Of a DNA stretch of 64,000 nucleotides, positions 43,408-55,540 are shown in pieces. The stretch spans positions 23,763,001-23,827,000 of the forward strand of contig NC_088913.1 of the NCBI RefSeq assembly GCF_963576675.1, given 5' to 3'. This DNA comes from Euphorbia lathyris. Taxonomy: Eukaryota > Streptophyta > Magnoliopsida > Malpighiales > Euphorbiaceae. The notes below the pieces were generated by a model. The model made no database searches. It saw nothing but the letters and a program-made list of their open reading frames with translations, and had not been told where the DNA came from. Each line of letters begins with the position of its first letter. The stretch's first letter is position 1. Both the position numbers and the translations under genes were made by a program.

Positions 43408-43908
43408 GCCGAACCAGATTTTTTTTTCCAATTCAAATTACAGAAATGCAAGGAAGTTAAATCGGAAAAATACCTCGACTTCGGACGTAGCATCACTCCC
43501 GTCTACTCTCGGTGATAACGGATTGTCTTCCATCAAACGTTTTGTCTTTGATTCGGATGAAAATGAGTTTGAGAGAGTTTGGGAGGGATTCAAGTTTTCA
43601 GTTTTTGTTCAAAGGGCGGTTAGGTCTTTTTTCGGGGCTGGAAGTGTGAAAATGGGGCTGGGTTTAGTAACCCACTTTTATTTTATATACTTCAATGACC
43701 TTGTCTTTAGGGTCCGAAGCAACTCAACTTTAAGGAGTAACTCAACTGTGATAAAAGGTTGACTATAATATAAGGTTATTGGGCGACCCCAATACCTTAG
43801 GCTCGTTAATAACTACAACCCTCAAGTTTGCAATTTTCCGGCTTTCATTTAAGCGTAGAATAGATCAGAAAATTTCGCATATATAAATAACCAAATTGCT
43901 ATCATATT
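43408..43908. other. Gene-free spacer
   Basis: I see no homologous gene. A plus-strand frame at 43406-43762 begins within the MULE end and has no recognisable domain. Confidence 0.5.
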
Positions 43909-43940
43909 CAGGGGCGAAGCTAGTCCAGGGCTCGGGGGGC

Positions 43941-43983
<43 letters not shown>

Positions 43984-44000
43984 CGCTAGCTCCACCCTTG
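43909..44000. repeat. Small fold-back element around a 41-bp C-run
   Basis: CAGGGGCGAAGCTAG at 43909 and its near complement GCTAGCTCCACCCTTG ending at 44000 form short inverted ends like those of abundant plant MITEs. The centre is CTCGGGGGGCT followed by 41 C residues (43942-43982). No clear 8-bp target duplication was found. The homopolymer length may be a sequencing or assembly artefact. Confidence 0.55.
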
Positions 44001-44731
44001 AATAGTATGTGTGCGGTAGTAGATAGCCCCCCTAATTTTAATTCATATTTGCTGTATTTGTAATGTTATCACAATATGTTAAGATAGATGAGTTGGTTAA
44101 AACAAGCTTTTTAATACAATATATTAAGGGTTCAAACCCCATAAAGCTAATTTTCTTAAACTTTATTATTAGTCTTAATTATTTTGATATTCTCTTTATC
44201 TTGTTAGCCTTTTGAATTAATTTTTTTTTTCTAAATCAATTTTTTTATTTTTAAAATTCAAAAACTTAATTTTTGAATTGAAGTTTACTTATAAGAAATT
44301 CATCTAATAAAGTTTTAGGAGATTGAGGCCAAAAATTTTTTGCGTAAGGGCTGGATTTCGAAAAAATTCAACAACGCTGTCTGCAAGGTTAAAATTAGCA
44401 GATTCAAAACACAACATGGTCATACTAATTCTATTTTACTAAGGATTTAAAAAACATTAAGGATTAGCAGATTCAAGCAAAGATGTTACTGGGATTTGAT
44501 TGAATAATCCATTTAATAAGTCTGTAGACAATATGATGAAGACATAATTAAACATAAACAGTTGCATACTGGAAGAATTACATCAAAATAATGGAAATTA
44601 TAATGCACTATTGTAACCCTAGCACTGAAAAACATAAAGAGAAGAACAAATGAAAAAATCCCATCTCTATAACCAATATTATTTAATACTAGAAATATAT
44701 GAAGAAGCATGATTTCATTTGACCTCATAAT
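44001..44731. other. AT-rich spacer downstream of the MADS gene
   Basis: No gene or repeat recognised. The minus-strand 3' untranslated region of the MADS gene may extend into it. Confidence 0.5.
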
Positions 44732-45499
44732 CTAAAAGAAATCGATCCAATTTCTTGGAGGAGTAGGTGCTGGTGCGGGTGCCGGTGCAGGTGCAGACTG
44801 TTCATCCATGATCAAATTTCCTGAAGGATTAGGTGCCGGTGCAGGTGCAGGCTGAAAATCGAGGAACCAATTTCCTGAAGGATTAGGTGCCGGTGCCGGT
44901 GCAGGTGCAGGTGCAGACTGAACATTGATGTTGTTATTGATCCAATTTCCTGAAGGATTAGGTGCAGGTTCGGGTGCAGACTGTTGATTGATGATGTTAT
45001 TGATTTCTAATTCCACTTTCTGCTTAAGCTGTACTAATCCATGGTGGAGTTGATTAAGTTCATCGGAACCAAGTTCATCAATTGGTTTTTGCCAGGGGTA
45101 CATGTTTTGCCCAAATTCTCTGAGTTTGTCCAGTTCTTCACCACGCTTTTTCTCAGTTTGCAAGTCATTAAGAATCTTTGTTAATTCCAAATTAAGGTCA
45201 TTAACCTTAGCATTAGCACAATCTTTGATGATTTGGCCTTCATTGGAAGTCGGAAAATGAGGATTGAGAGGAAGATAACGGTCTAGGATGGAATCAACTT
45301 CTGGAAATCCAAATGAAAAAGGCTTATTTGCTGGAGAGAATACTATGATTGCAATCTCTACTCCACACAGTGTGCAGAGCTCACTTGCTTTCTTGAATAG
45401 TCCTGAACGACGTTTTGAAAACGTGACCTGAAGATGATTTTTGTTTTGAATTTTCTGAATGGGAATCTTTTGGCGACCCAAAGTAGTCTTTTTCACCAT
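44732..45499 (-). CDS. Type I (M-alpha) MADS-box transcription factor, AGL62-like
   Basis: A single-exon frame of 255 residues without a K-box. The N-terminal MADS domain (residues 1-61) has G-R-Q-K-I near residue 8, then [20 protein letters not shown], the DNA-binding and dimerisation core, and ends with F-S-P-A-N-K-P-F-S-F-G. It resembles the AGL62-type group of type I MADS proteins that act in endosperm and female gametophyte development; expression here is unknown. The C-terminus has four imperfect copies of S-A-P-(A-P)n-N-P-S-G-N-W (about residues 173-255), an unusual proline-alanine tail. A TATA motif lies about 80 bp upstream. The pseudogene at 58091 is a second copy of the same gene. 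The product would bind CArG-like DNA in the nucleus. Confidence 0.92.
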   Translation of the reverse strand: MVKKTTLGRQKIPIQKIQNKNHLQVTFSKRRSGLFKKASELCTLCGVEIAIIVFSPANKPFSFGFPEVDSILDRYLPLNPHFPTSNEGQIIKDCANAKVNDLNLELTKILNDLQTEKKRGEELDKLREFGQNMYPWQKPIDELGSDELNQLHHGLVQLKQKVELEINNIINQQSAPEPAPNPSGNWINNNINVQSAPAPAPAPAPNPSGNWFLDFQPAPAPAPNPSGNLIMDEQSAPAPAPAPAPTPPRNWIDFF

Positions 45500-45575
45500 T
45501 GTTGAAACTGGGAACTAGATCAAATACTTAGGGTTTTTTTAGTTCTTGTAATGCTGGGTGATGAACATATTGAGG

Positions 45576-45584
45576 TATTTATAG
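45576..45584 (-). promoter_or_regulatory. TATA box of the MADS gene
   Basis: The minus strand reads CTATAAATA at about 80 bp from the start codon. The same promoter region is found upstream of the pseudogene at 57924-58090, where one T of the TATA has changed. Confidence 0.65.
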
Positions 45585-45659
45585 AGTTGAAAAATCCAAG
45601 CATATGGAGGTTAATTTTGCTTTTATTGTTATTTGCTGTCTCGAGTTGGCATCATAAAA

Positions 45660-45725
45660 GCATTATTGAATCTGGGAACTAATTCAAATACTGTAGATTT
45701 GAAATTCCCAGACATATGGAGGTTT
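45660..45725 (-). repeat. Partial duplication upstream of the MADS gene
   Basis: The block GAA(A/T)CTGGGAACTA just upstream of the start (about 45506-45530) recurs at about 45668-45700, followed by a CATATGGAGGTT shared with 45602-45613. A small tandem duplication of promoter sequence explains this. Confidence 0.55.
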
Positions 45726-46013
45726 CTCTATGGCACTTAATGCCAATTTCTGTTACGGATTGTAATAATATTTCTCCTCTTTGAGATTGATAGTTTCTTT
45801 GTCAACAATCTGACTTTTCAAACTCAATGTCAATCTATGCAAATTTTACATCTACGGGAACAACGGTTTAATTTTTATAATATTTCTCTTTCATAGCAAT
45901 ATCATTATTAATTAATTCCAATCTTAAAATTTCTGTAATTAGAAACTTTTCTGTACTTAATTATACCTATACTGACATTATTGCCCTGTTAAGAATTGTT
46001 ATCTGCCATATTA

Positions 46014-46436
46014 GAGCATTCCTAGTGCAAGGTTAGGGACTTTGTAATCTATCCAAGGACACGTGGGAAAAGTAAAAAGGTGTAGTAAAAACCCATTAGA
46101 TTAGGTTGTGATTTTCTGGGTAACAAAAATAATTAAAGTAAAGCCTAAGGATTGAATGTGTAAAAATCCAGTAAAAAGCAATCAACTTTATTGCTGTTTG
46201 GGAGGCGCCAGACGCGCCTCACATGGCGCGTGTATGACACGCGCCAGATGCAGTGCATCTGGCGCCTCCCGTGATGCCCACTCTCCCTATTATAACTGTT
46301 CTTTGCTAAGTTACGGAAAAGAAAAGGTTTGTTACTTTTATTGGTAACAAACCATAAAAAGTAACAAAGTCTCTAATACTAAGTCATAACTCCACATCAA
46401 TAAGTAACAAAGAGTTTCTATGCACTAGGGATGCTC
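46014..46436. mobile_element. MITE with 3-bp TTA target duplication
   Basis: 423 bp with terminal inverted repeats GAGCAT(T/C)CCTAGTGCA and its complement, and TTA at 46011-46013 and 46437-46439, the target type of Harbinger-like elements. The interior carries a GC-rich palindrome cluster (46200-46270). A plus-strand frame at 46156-46347 is not a gene. Confidence 0.75.
46200..46270. repeat. Nested palindromes in the MITE
   Basis: An outer inverted repeat GGGAGGCGCCAGA (46200) and TCTGGCGCCTCCC (46258) encloses three hairpins: GGCGCCAGACGCGCC, one with TGGCGCGTGT and ACACGCGCCA arms (about 46224-46246), and AGATGCAGTGCATCT. The 70-bp stretch can therefore fold as a cruciform with branches. 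Confidence 0.8.
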
Positions 46437-46439
46437 TTA

Positions 46440-49323
46440 GTCATATTTCTCCTTTGAGATTGATAGTTAATTACTATTTTAAGATTAAGTAATTAGAAAT
46501 TTTTTTCTACTAATTACATTTATACTTACATCTATCAATTACTATTTTCAGCTTTTATTTCCCAATAGAAAATAATTTAATTTTCAAAAAAATAAAATAA
46601 AATAATGTATTTCATCTTACATTGACAATTTTTATTGCATATGCTTTTTGGGTAAACTAGTATGAACTCCCGTGCAATGCACAGATTGTATTATCTTATA
46701 GTTTTTTTTTTTAATAAAGATTGGAAGCTAGCTTGTATTATTTTATAGTTTTTTTTTTTTTAATAAAGATTGGAAGCTAGCTAGAAGAAGAGAGTGGAAT
46801 AGATTGTCACTTAGAGTTCAAACTATACCCAATATTATTAAAGAGAAATGAAAATTACAATAAATGTAGAAAAACAAAAGCCAAACTAAAATACATTGCT
46901 CTACATGACTAAAGCCATCACTAATAAAGATTTATTCTTGTAAGGATAAACAAATATGCCAATATAAAAGTACTTCATTTTATTAAATACTTCTTTAAAA
47001 ATTGTAATTAAATTTAAATACAAATATGTGTTTAATAATAATAAAAAATAGTTCGTCACTTTTCTATCTTTTCATCTAAAGCTTCATGTGATTTATTAAG
47101 TTTTATTAAAATTTATGAATTGAAGCCTTTAATTCATATGTTCATGTTTTTCGTATGTAATAGATATTAATTAATTTTTCAATTAAAAACCAAAGTAATT
47201 TTGACAAATGGAACCAAACAGACACTTACCTTGGTTATTTTATTTTTTTCATTTAAAGGTTCATATGATTTAATATTATTTATGTTTTACTTTGTTCTTA
47301 AAAATGAATAAGCTTACTGTTTTCCAAACTTTTATCTATGAAGAAAAATAAATTAATATACAAAAATTACAATAATTTTCGTTAATTACAAATACATTTT
47401 ACAAAAATAAATGAATCCTCCTAAAATAAGCAAAATAAATCTATAATGACGATGTATATGGTCAATCCTAAACGAAAATGAAGTTAAATGATTTTTTTTT
47501 TTTTATGTTCCTATAGTATATACATCAAGGTAATTAAAAACAGAATATAATATTCAAATTAATTTGACAACTTGCAATCCATTATATATCTTGTTGTTTG
47601 TTATTTGTTGTTGGTTCTTTCCAGAGAGTGAATTTCGTCTACTCCTTTTGTTATTTGATTCAATTCATTGAATCTTCAGATGAATTTGATGATTGAAATG
47701 AGTTTTTCTGCTCCTCCTTCCAAGGACCAAAAAATTAATAATTATTAATCAAGTAAAATAAAATACCAAATTGATCAAATTAAATAAATTAATTTATCAA
47801 GCCTTATGAATATGCTAAATATTGAAAACATATTTAAACAAATGTGATAGCAAATATATAATTTGTTGACCATATACGCCTAAACTAACATGTGCAAGAA
47901 TAATGATATATGCTTTAATGTGATGACCATTGTCGCCATATACCTATTAAACTCATTTCAAACTCACACATTACAGTTTCTTTTTTCTTTTTCTGCCTAT
48001 ATGAATAAAATTATTTCTGAACATATGTAATTGGATCAAAGATGAAAGAATTAAATCATATATTACTTGAGCAAACAGTAAACTATAATTTAAGACCTTA
48101 CCAAATCTATAACCTATAGATTAAATGTGAAAGAAATCTAGCAAACAGTATATTACATGTGAAACAATTTCAGGCACCAAGCTTTAAAAAAATTCATAAA
48201 AGACAATCAAATATAAAGACTGTATAACGCAAATGAACCTGCAATAAAGGGCAAGACTAATTAATTCTTTCCTCGCATTCATATGGAACAAACCTGCAAT
48301 AGAGCACCGGATATCCTAACAATAATAAAAACATGCATAGGAGGAAGCAATTAAAAATGCAGTAAAACCATAAATAAATACCAATGTTTGTTCCATATAT
48401 TTCAAATATTGGTTCATTATGCATATACCTATCTGCAGAGAACAATACAAAAGTAGTCCAAAAAAAGGAGAAAACTGAAAAAAGAAATATATAAGTCGAA
48501 AAAAATGAAGCCGTCAACTTCACTGACATAATTCAATTTCTTACCTCATTTCATTTTCTTTTGCACTTTCAATGGTTGAAGAGTTCAACATTACTAACAG
48601 TATAATTTCAACCAACTGATCAAAATGAAAAAAAAAAAACAGAAAACAGAATCAGAACCCACGATAAAGTTACATAAAGAAGAAAAAAACATAATAAACA
48701 AACATGTGGAAGACAGAAAGTGAAAAGAGGTGAACAAAGTTAAAACTCATAACAATGCTAGATCGGGCATAAAATCAACAAACATTGACTAATGAATTTG
48801 AATTTCTCAGAAAGAACACCCAGAGACAGAATTTCGTAATCAGTTTTAAGAATAAGAAGGAACACCAAAGGATGCATTTTAAGGTACACATAGTAGGGAA
48901 GACGGTTATTACCGCAAATATAGGAGAGGGTAAAACTTCAGGCGATCTAGATGAGATAATGGAGGTGAACACTTAATTCTGAGAGAGAGTTTGAAGCAGT
49001 TGAAGGTATGGGTAGTTGAGACTTGAGATTATGGTTGGATATTAAGCGGTGCATCATATCAGTAATTGAAGTTAAAATATTGGTAGAAAATCAAGAAAAT
49101 TACACATCAGCAAGCAAGATGTATGTTCCTTTAAGTATATAGATAGATAGATAGATAGATTACACCCAAAAAGCAATTTGGTTGTTTATATATAAGAAAT
49201 TTTCTAGTTTTATGTGTGCTCAAATGAAAGCAGGATAAATTGTAAAATTGAGCGTCCCACTTATTGATGAACCTAAGACTTATTTGCAATTCATGGATTC
49301 TAATGTTCATTTTTACTTGTACA
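46440..49323. other. AT-rich gene-free region
   Basis: No coding region recognised. Features seen are a tandem duplication of about 50 bp at 46686-46784, a motif CCCGTGCAATGCAC at about 46672, and a short (GATA)n at 49143-49162. A plus-strand frame at 48785-48976 has no recognisable domain. Confidence 0.55.
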
Positions 49324-49933
49324 CGGGGGCGGATGTAGGGGTCAAAGGGGCATTTGCCCCCCTCCTTTGGTCAAATTTATCAGTTTTATTCTAATCGTTG
49401 ATAAATTTGGTCATTTTGAAAAATAATTCATCAAACTATCTTCTCAGTTATTAATCTTGTCATCTACACTTCACATATGCGTTATTTTATCAGTAACAAA
49501 TCACAAACATATGTTGGGATGTGAAAAAAAATATTAAAAATATACTGTCTTTTGTACGAATTAGACAAAAACAAAATTCAAAAAATTCACCGAATTTATA
49601 AATATTAATCTCCAATTTTATTATTAAATTACAAAAACATTATGTCCTTTTTTTATAACAAATTGATATGCAATTGGTGCAAAATATAGAAAAAAAATGA
49701 CTGTATGTTATAATAGTATCTGAAATTGTTCCAATTTATCAACGTTAGGGGTAAAATTGCTCTTGGCTACAAACATAAACATTAGGGTGAAATTGCAGCA
49801 TTTTAGATGTTAGGGGTAAAATTGCTCATGACCCAAAACGTTAGAGGTATTTTTACTATTGGTTACAAACATTAGTCTAAAAAAAATTTACATAGAGTTT
49901 TGACCCCTCCCTTAAATCCTAGATCCGCCACTG
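49324..49933. mobile_element. hAT-like MITE
   Basis: About 610 bp. The ends carry GGGGCGGATGTAGGGG and, on the right, the complement of CAGTGGCGGATCTAGG. They are flanked by the imperfect 8-bp duplication CTTGTACA (49316-49323) and CTTGTACG (49934-49941). Repeated motifs GGGGTAAAATTGCTC occur inside. No coding frame. Confidence 0.7.
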
Positions 49934-49941
49934 CTTGTACG

Positions 49942-51069
49942 ATATTTCCTAGTTGATGAACCTAAAGCCTATATGCCATAATTGCATTTTGCCAGTTTTT
50001 GTGGTGTCTCGTTCTCTTTTGTCTTACATCGAGTATGTGCAATAGAGTTGGAAGTTTGATATTTTGTGATATTCCACTATATTTTAGGATGATAAAACTG
50101 GGTGTGAAAATATAGAATTTTTGAAGAACCATAATAAGAAGAAAATGGTTAAATGAGTTGAAATTTGTAACATATCCATTACTACATTATCTCATCAATA
50201 ATTTTGATTTAAAATTATTGTAAGATAAGAACATTTTATACTTTAAAATTATCTCATCAATAATTTGTAACATATCCTTATGTGTTTACAAGCACATACC
50301 TGATTTTTTTAGAATGATTTCCTATTGTAAGATAAGAACATTTTTTATACTTTAACACATAAGGATCCATTATGTACTTGTAAAAAGATATAATTAGCAA
50401 GGTTTATAATATAGAACTCATTATAATCAGCACTCTTTAGTGGATAATAGATAAAAATAAGGACAATATATACTATGATATGCAAATAAATAAACAGGTG
50501 AATATGATAATCCATTAAAATCTATTAAGAAGTTGAACTTTTATACTTTGAAATTGAAGTCAGAAAATCTAATTTATATAGAAACCCATTATACTTTATA
50601 ATTAGCACTATTTGTACATATACAAAACCATTATAATTATTAGGACTATCTGCACACTTCTATCTTTATAAAAATAAGGATAATAGATAAAAAAAAAATA
50701 AACAAAAACAAAAACGTATAATAGATGGGACTGTTTAATTTTTTATATGTATTTAGTTAATTAATTTAAAACCTAAAAGTATGTATTTTATTTTTGTTTG
50801 GTTTTAAATCGAAGGAACCAAAAATCAAACTATCTTAAAAATTAGGATCTAACCAAACCGAAATACAATTCAATTTGGTCCGGTTTGGTTTTTTTGGTCT
50901 TTGGATTTTTTGTTTGGTTCTGCTTACCCCTAAATGCGAATGTTTATGTGTTTTAAATTAAATTTTCTAACGTTAAAGCCTGTTAGAAAATCCAACAATG
51001 TGTACCATTCAAAAGTATCCTACAAATCGAAAACAAGATACGTGATTAAAACCATGCCTATCACAATCA
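49942..51069. other. AT-rich gene-free region
   Basis: Nothing recognised apart from weak repeats of AACCAAACCG/CGGTTTGGTT near 50850-50900, common in old plant hAT-like elements. Confidence 0.5.
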
Positions 51070-51078
51070 TAAAACTAA

Positions 51079-51637
51079 GGGTAATTAATTTATTAGTCTT
51101 TATATTTTGACAAAACACACTGTTTAGTCTCTGTATTTTAAAAAACACATGGTAAAGTGTAACGTTTTTCTCGGTAAACTTTTTAGTCCCTAACGTTTTT
51201 CTCAGTGAACTGTTTAGTCCCTGCCGTTAGACTCTCATGAAGATTCTGTTAGTCAATTTGGATTTGCGTTCTTCTCTTCCTTTATTTTCCTTTCCTTTAA
51301 ACTCTAATGCATCTGAAATTAACTTTGAATGTTATTCTTCTTGATTTTCTTCTTAATCCTTTAAATTCGTAAGCATTGGGTCTATTCTTTTTCTTGTTCT
51401 CCATACAAATAGTTTCTTCTTCTAAATTGGATTTCCTCTTCTGAAGTTTGAAGGTAAATAGTAAAAGGTAATTTAGTCATTTCCGAAGTCATAAACGGTA
51501 AAAAATATAACAAACAGACGGAAGAACTAAACAGTTCACTGAGAAAAAGGTTAGAGACCTTACCATGTGTTTTTGAAAATATAGGGACTAAACAGTGTGT
51601 TTTGTCAAAATATAGGGACTAATAAATTAATTACCCT
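51079..51637. mobile_element. Mutator-like MITE with long terminal inverted repeats
   Basis: 559 bp with terminal inverted repeats of roughly 80 bp beginning GGGTAATTAATTTATTAGTC. A perfect 9-bp duplication TAAAACTAA occurs at 51070-51078 and 51638-51646, which is diagnostic of Mutator-like elements. It encodes nothing. Confidence 0.9.
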
Positions 51638-51646
51638 AAAACTAAC

Positions 51647-52068
51647 CAACCTATTTTTTAAAAGGAAAATGGAAACTTTATTAAGAATCCTCAGACAAAA
51701 TGTTACAAAGAAAATGAGGGGAATATGATCCCATACTTCACAACCAGACTCAGAACCGACAGCTCTTACTAGAATATGCGCTACACAATTTGTTGATTGA
51801 CTAACAAAACTAATGTGATAGTTATGATATTGAGAGAAAGAAATTTACAATCAAATATAATAAAACCAAAGGATCTATCTTATCTATGCTATGAAAACCA
51901 TTAAATGTTTGATATTCCAAGATAATATTTTTGTAACTGTACTCTTTCAACCGACTCAACGTTTCCTGCACACTAAGACACTTAACAATAAGTAGACCTG
52001 TCCATGGACTGGGCTAGGCCAGACCTATCAGTTTTTTAGGTAAAAATGGTCAGTCTAAGCCCAACCCA
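51647..52068. other. Gene-free region
   Basis: The stretch contains TAGACCTGTCCATGGAC near 51993, resembling the start of common plant hAT-like elements, but no matching end was found. Confidence 0.4.
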
Positions 52069-52089
52069 CACTACAAGAAAAAATCCTAT

Positions 52090-55000
52090 CACCTACGGAA
52101 GAATCTGTTGGTGATAACCAAAATTGTGTCGGTGATCATCATCACCGACGGAAGACCGACGCAATTCGATGTGTCGGCGTTGACCTCGTAGGTAAACCGT
52201 TGCGACAATTTTTTACCAACACAATAAATCGCCGACACAATTTCGGGTCGGTGTTTTGTGTGAAATGCCGACTACCTTTAGTTGGTGAATTCCGTCGGAC
52301 ATTCCGATAACATTACCGACCCATATGTGTCGGTGATATATTTTTCAAAATATTTATTTAAATAATTCACCGCCAAATATTGCGTCGGAAATCACGAATT
52401 ATTTTCTAAATTATTTTTATATTTTATTTTTAATCAATTTATTTGGATTGAAGGGATCTCTCTAATATATATATATATATATATACATAATAAGCAAACT
52501 AAAAATTCCATATAAATCAAAAGATATTCTAGTAAACTATAAACTTCAATAAATAAGAAATCTAATGACACTAAAAATCAATTCAAACAAATACTAGCGG
52601 ATTAAAGCATCTGCCACTTAAACATCTTCCACTTTTTTCATTTTCATAGTAAGTTTCTGACCTATCAATTTGTGCCTCTAGATGGGTTAATTCTACTTTT
52701 TGAAATTCAAAACAATCTTATGTGTAGTATATATTTTGGACCAACCTAAAATACCCATTAACAACTTTTCAAGAGATGTCTAAGTCTAACCATTTGTTTC
52801 AGAGTAATAGGGCCTCCACCGATGTTGAATAATCATTTCTTTCACATATTGCCCAAGCTCTTCAGCAACACTACGAGACAAATTTTCGAGCCAATTTCTA
52901 CAAACGGTAAAGATCATTTAAAAATTACAACCAACTATTGAACACAAATATGAAAAAATAAAAGCAAGAGCAAAGCCCAATTTCTAAACTATATATATAA
53001 TCTAATCATAAGAACAAGAAAAGAAAGAAACCAGGTACTAGGTGGGAACTAAGGGTCAAAAATGATTCAGGCAGGGTCAGTTTAACCCAAATAGAAGTTT
53101 ATGTATCAACTCAGTTCTGAAGTTGGCTAAACTTTACAAATTAACCCAAGTTTGACAAACATTTAAGTATTAAAACCGATTGATTTTGGGCGAATTTGTT
53201 ATTTTTTGCCAACTTCTAGACTGAGTTGATACCTAAAGTTCGATTTGAACTAAACGGACACTGCATGCCAACTCTATGGATCATTTTGACCCTTAATTCA
53301 TTTAGGTGGATAGAGATGCCACCATCACTGCAAAGGAAAGAAAGAGATGTAGTGATTGTTTAACAAAAGAAATGGGTAATGAATTATATAATACTCGGAC
53401 ACATATCAGAATTGGAAAAGGAAACGTATGTCAAGATAGAACATCACTTTTAGACAACAAACATGAGTAAATAGAATAATATTCATCCTTAATAAGTTCA
53501 TGGATTTAGCAAACAAATATAATAGAAACAACTAGGCCATGCATCTTGTACATTACCTTCCAATAAGTCCTGAGAAAGGCCAATTGTAATCCTAGAAATC
53601 ACAACTTAATCAGCACATGATTTTTTAGATATAAAAAGATATAACTTTAATACACATAAGTTTCATGAAGCATTGGCTCTGGTACCATCTAAGTTCACAT
53701 CACTCACCCACTAGATATCCCACCAACAGTAGAAAAACCTCCACTCAAGCATCAACAACGTTCATCACCAAATCAACTTTAGCTGTCCCTGCAAAGAGAT
53801 ATGTTGTGGGAATTAGTTTCCAAATGCAAATCTTAGAAATAACAATAAAAGCACATTCAACAAAGCATCTCCTTTTAATTAATTAACAATTATACCAGAG
53901 AGAAAATCAACATAAAGAGAGTTGGCGAGGAATTAGTTTCCAAATGCAAATTGCAAGGCTTAGAAATAAAAAAATTAAAATCATATATTCAGCAAAAAAT
54001 CTCTTTTTGACCAATTACCATTACCATGGCAGCAACTATAACCCATAAGAAACTCAACCTCAAGTTTTTGATCAATTAAAATTATCCTGGCAGCAACTAT
54101 CCATTAGCATTATCTCCTATACAAATTCAATTACTAAGACATAAAATTAGTGCAGAATATTCCATGTGAAGTTGACTAATCAAGTAGTATCACCAAGTTT
54201 CACCAAATCTAACATTAAAAGCTACTGGATCTGAAAGTTCTATTCTAATTAAAAAAATCAAACTAGGTGATAGATGAGAAGAACACCAGAAGAACCAAAG
54301 GAGCCAGATTGAGTAGAAAACGCCTGAATTGAATTGAGATTGAGTGCATAAACATAAAATTTAAAAACCCATAACACTAATGGAAACCCAAAACCCAGAA
54401 ACCTAATCTCTGACATTATTGAACCTGTACTAACCAAAATAGAAAGAAAGGGATGACAAAATGCAACTATATTAAAATGGTAAATATTACAGAATGCATT
54501 GCAACCAATCATGTGAAACAGTTGAGATATATAGGCCTCATGGAAGGATAACGGATAACCTCTAGGACTAGGAGATCCTACAAGAGCTGTTTTAGAAGTT
54601 ACACGGATGAAGACAGTTTCATTGGGCATTCACATATAGAATATGCAATCTGTGACTCTATATGAGTTTCAATATTTGCACATGCCTTGAGGGTGTTAAC
54701 ATGAATTTAAAAGGAGTAGATGCATAAATTGCAAAATATCCAAAAACTAATGCTCAATTGTTTACAAATTTCAACCAATATGGACACTATATGGCTTAGG
54801 CTCCATCTTGATCTAAGTTCCAAATGCAGATTGGTGAACCAATTTAGTCTTCTAGTGAATACCCGAGGGGCCATAAATGAAGATATGAAGGCTGTGGAAG
54901 AAGCATCCCTGGCACATAAATAAGAGCTAGTAATAATAGAATAGGTTGATAACACAAGACATAGTATCATTAATACTGCAGCATGTTATAGATAAATATC

Positions 55001-55530
55001 AGAAAATGTACCGTAAAAAAGAATTGAAGAATAAGATAAACCTGAAGAATTTGTTGCCCAAGAAAAAAGTGGTTTTCACCCAATTTTTCTGTGGGGCTCA
55101 TGGACATGTATATCGTCACATGGTATAAATCAGCTTGAGAACCAGTGCACCACTTCACATTAATAAGAACTGATAAATAACCAAACAATTGTAGCTTAAT
55201 CTAAGAGACACTATAGAAAACACAAATAATGCATCATAAAACTATGGGTCTTACTTAAATATGGCATCAATTTCCAAAATAACACGGAAAACATTTGATT
55301 AATATATAAGATCAACATATAATCTGAAATGGTAAAATAAAGCCAAATTTAAAAGCAGCAACCCAAAATTAGATATGAACCTAAGATAGAAACAAGAAGT
55401 CTATCATCTTTGTGCTACAAAATTCCACATCACAAGTAAAAGAAAAACTGAAAAGAGCCATATTTTTGTTAAAACCATCATTCCTCAAGTATAACTCTGC
55501 CAAAATTTATCAGGTAGTATGCAAAGAACA
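52090..55530. other. CACTA interior without recognised gene
   Basis: AT-rich. Two copies of a block (GGAATTAGTTTCCAAATGCAAAT, about 53810 and 53929) indicate a tandem duplication. The possible exon near 52800-52905 (minus) is the only coding hint. Confidence 0.5.
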
Positions 55531-55540
55531 ATATTCAACT

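Noticed and set aside
43406..43762. Frame reading out of the MULE end as a gene
   Set aside because: Starts inside the terminal palindromes and has no recognised domain.
46156..46347. Short plus-strand frame in the MITE
   Set aside because: Formed by the palindrome cluster, no domain, inside a non-coding MITE.
48785..48976. Small plus-strand frame with mixed charge
   Set aside because: No homology or conserved motif visible and no gene context.
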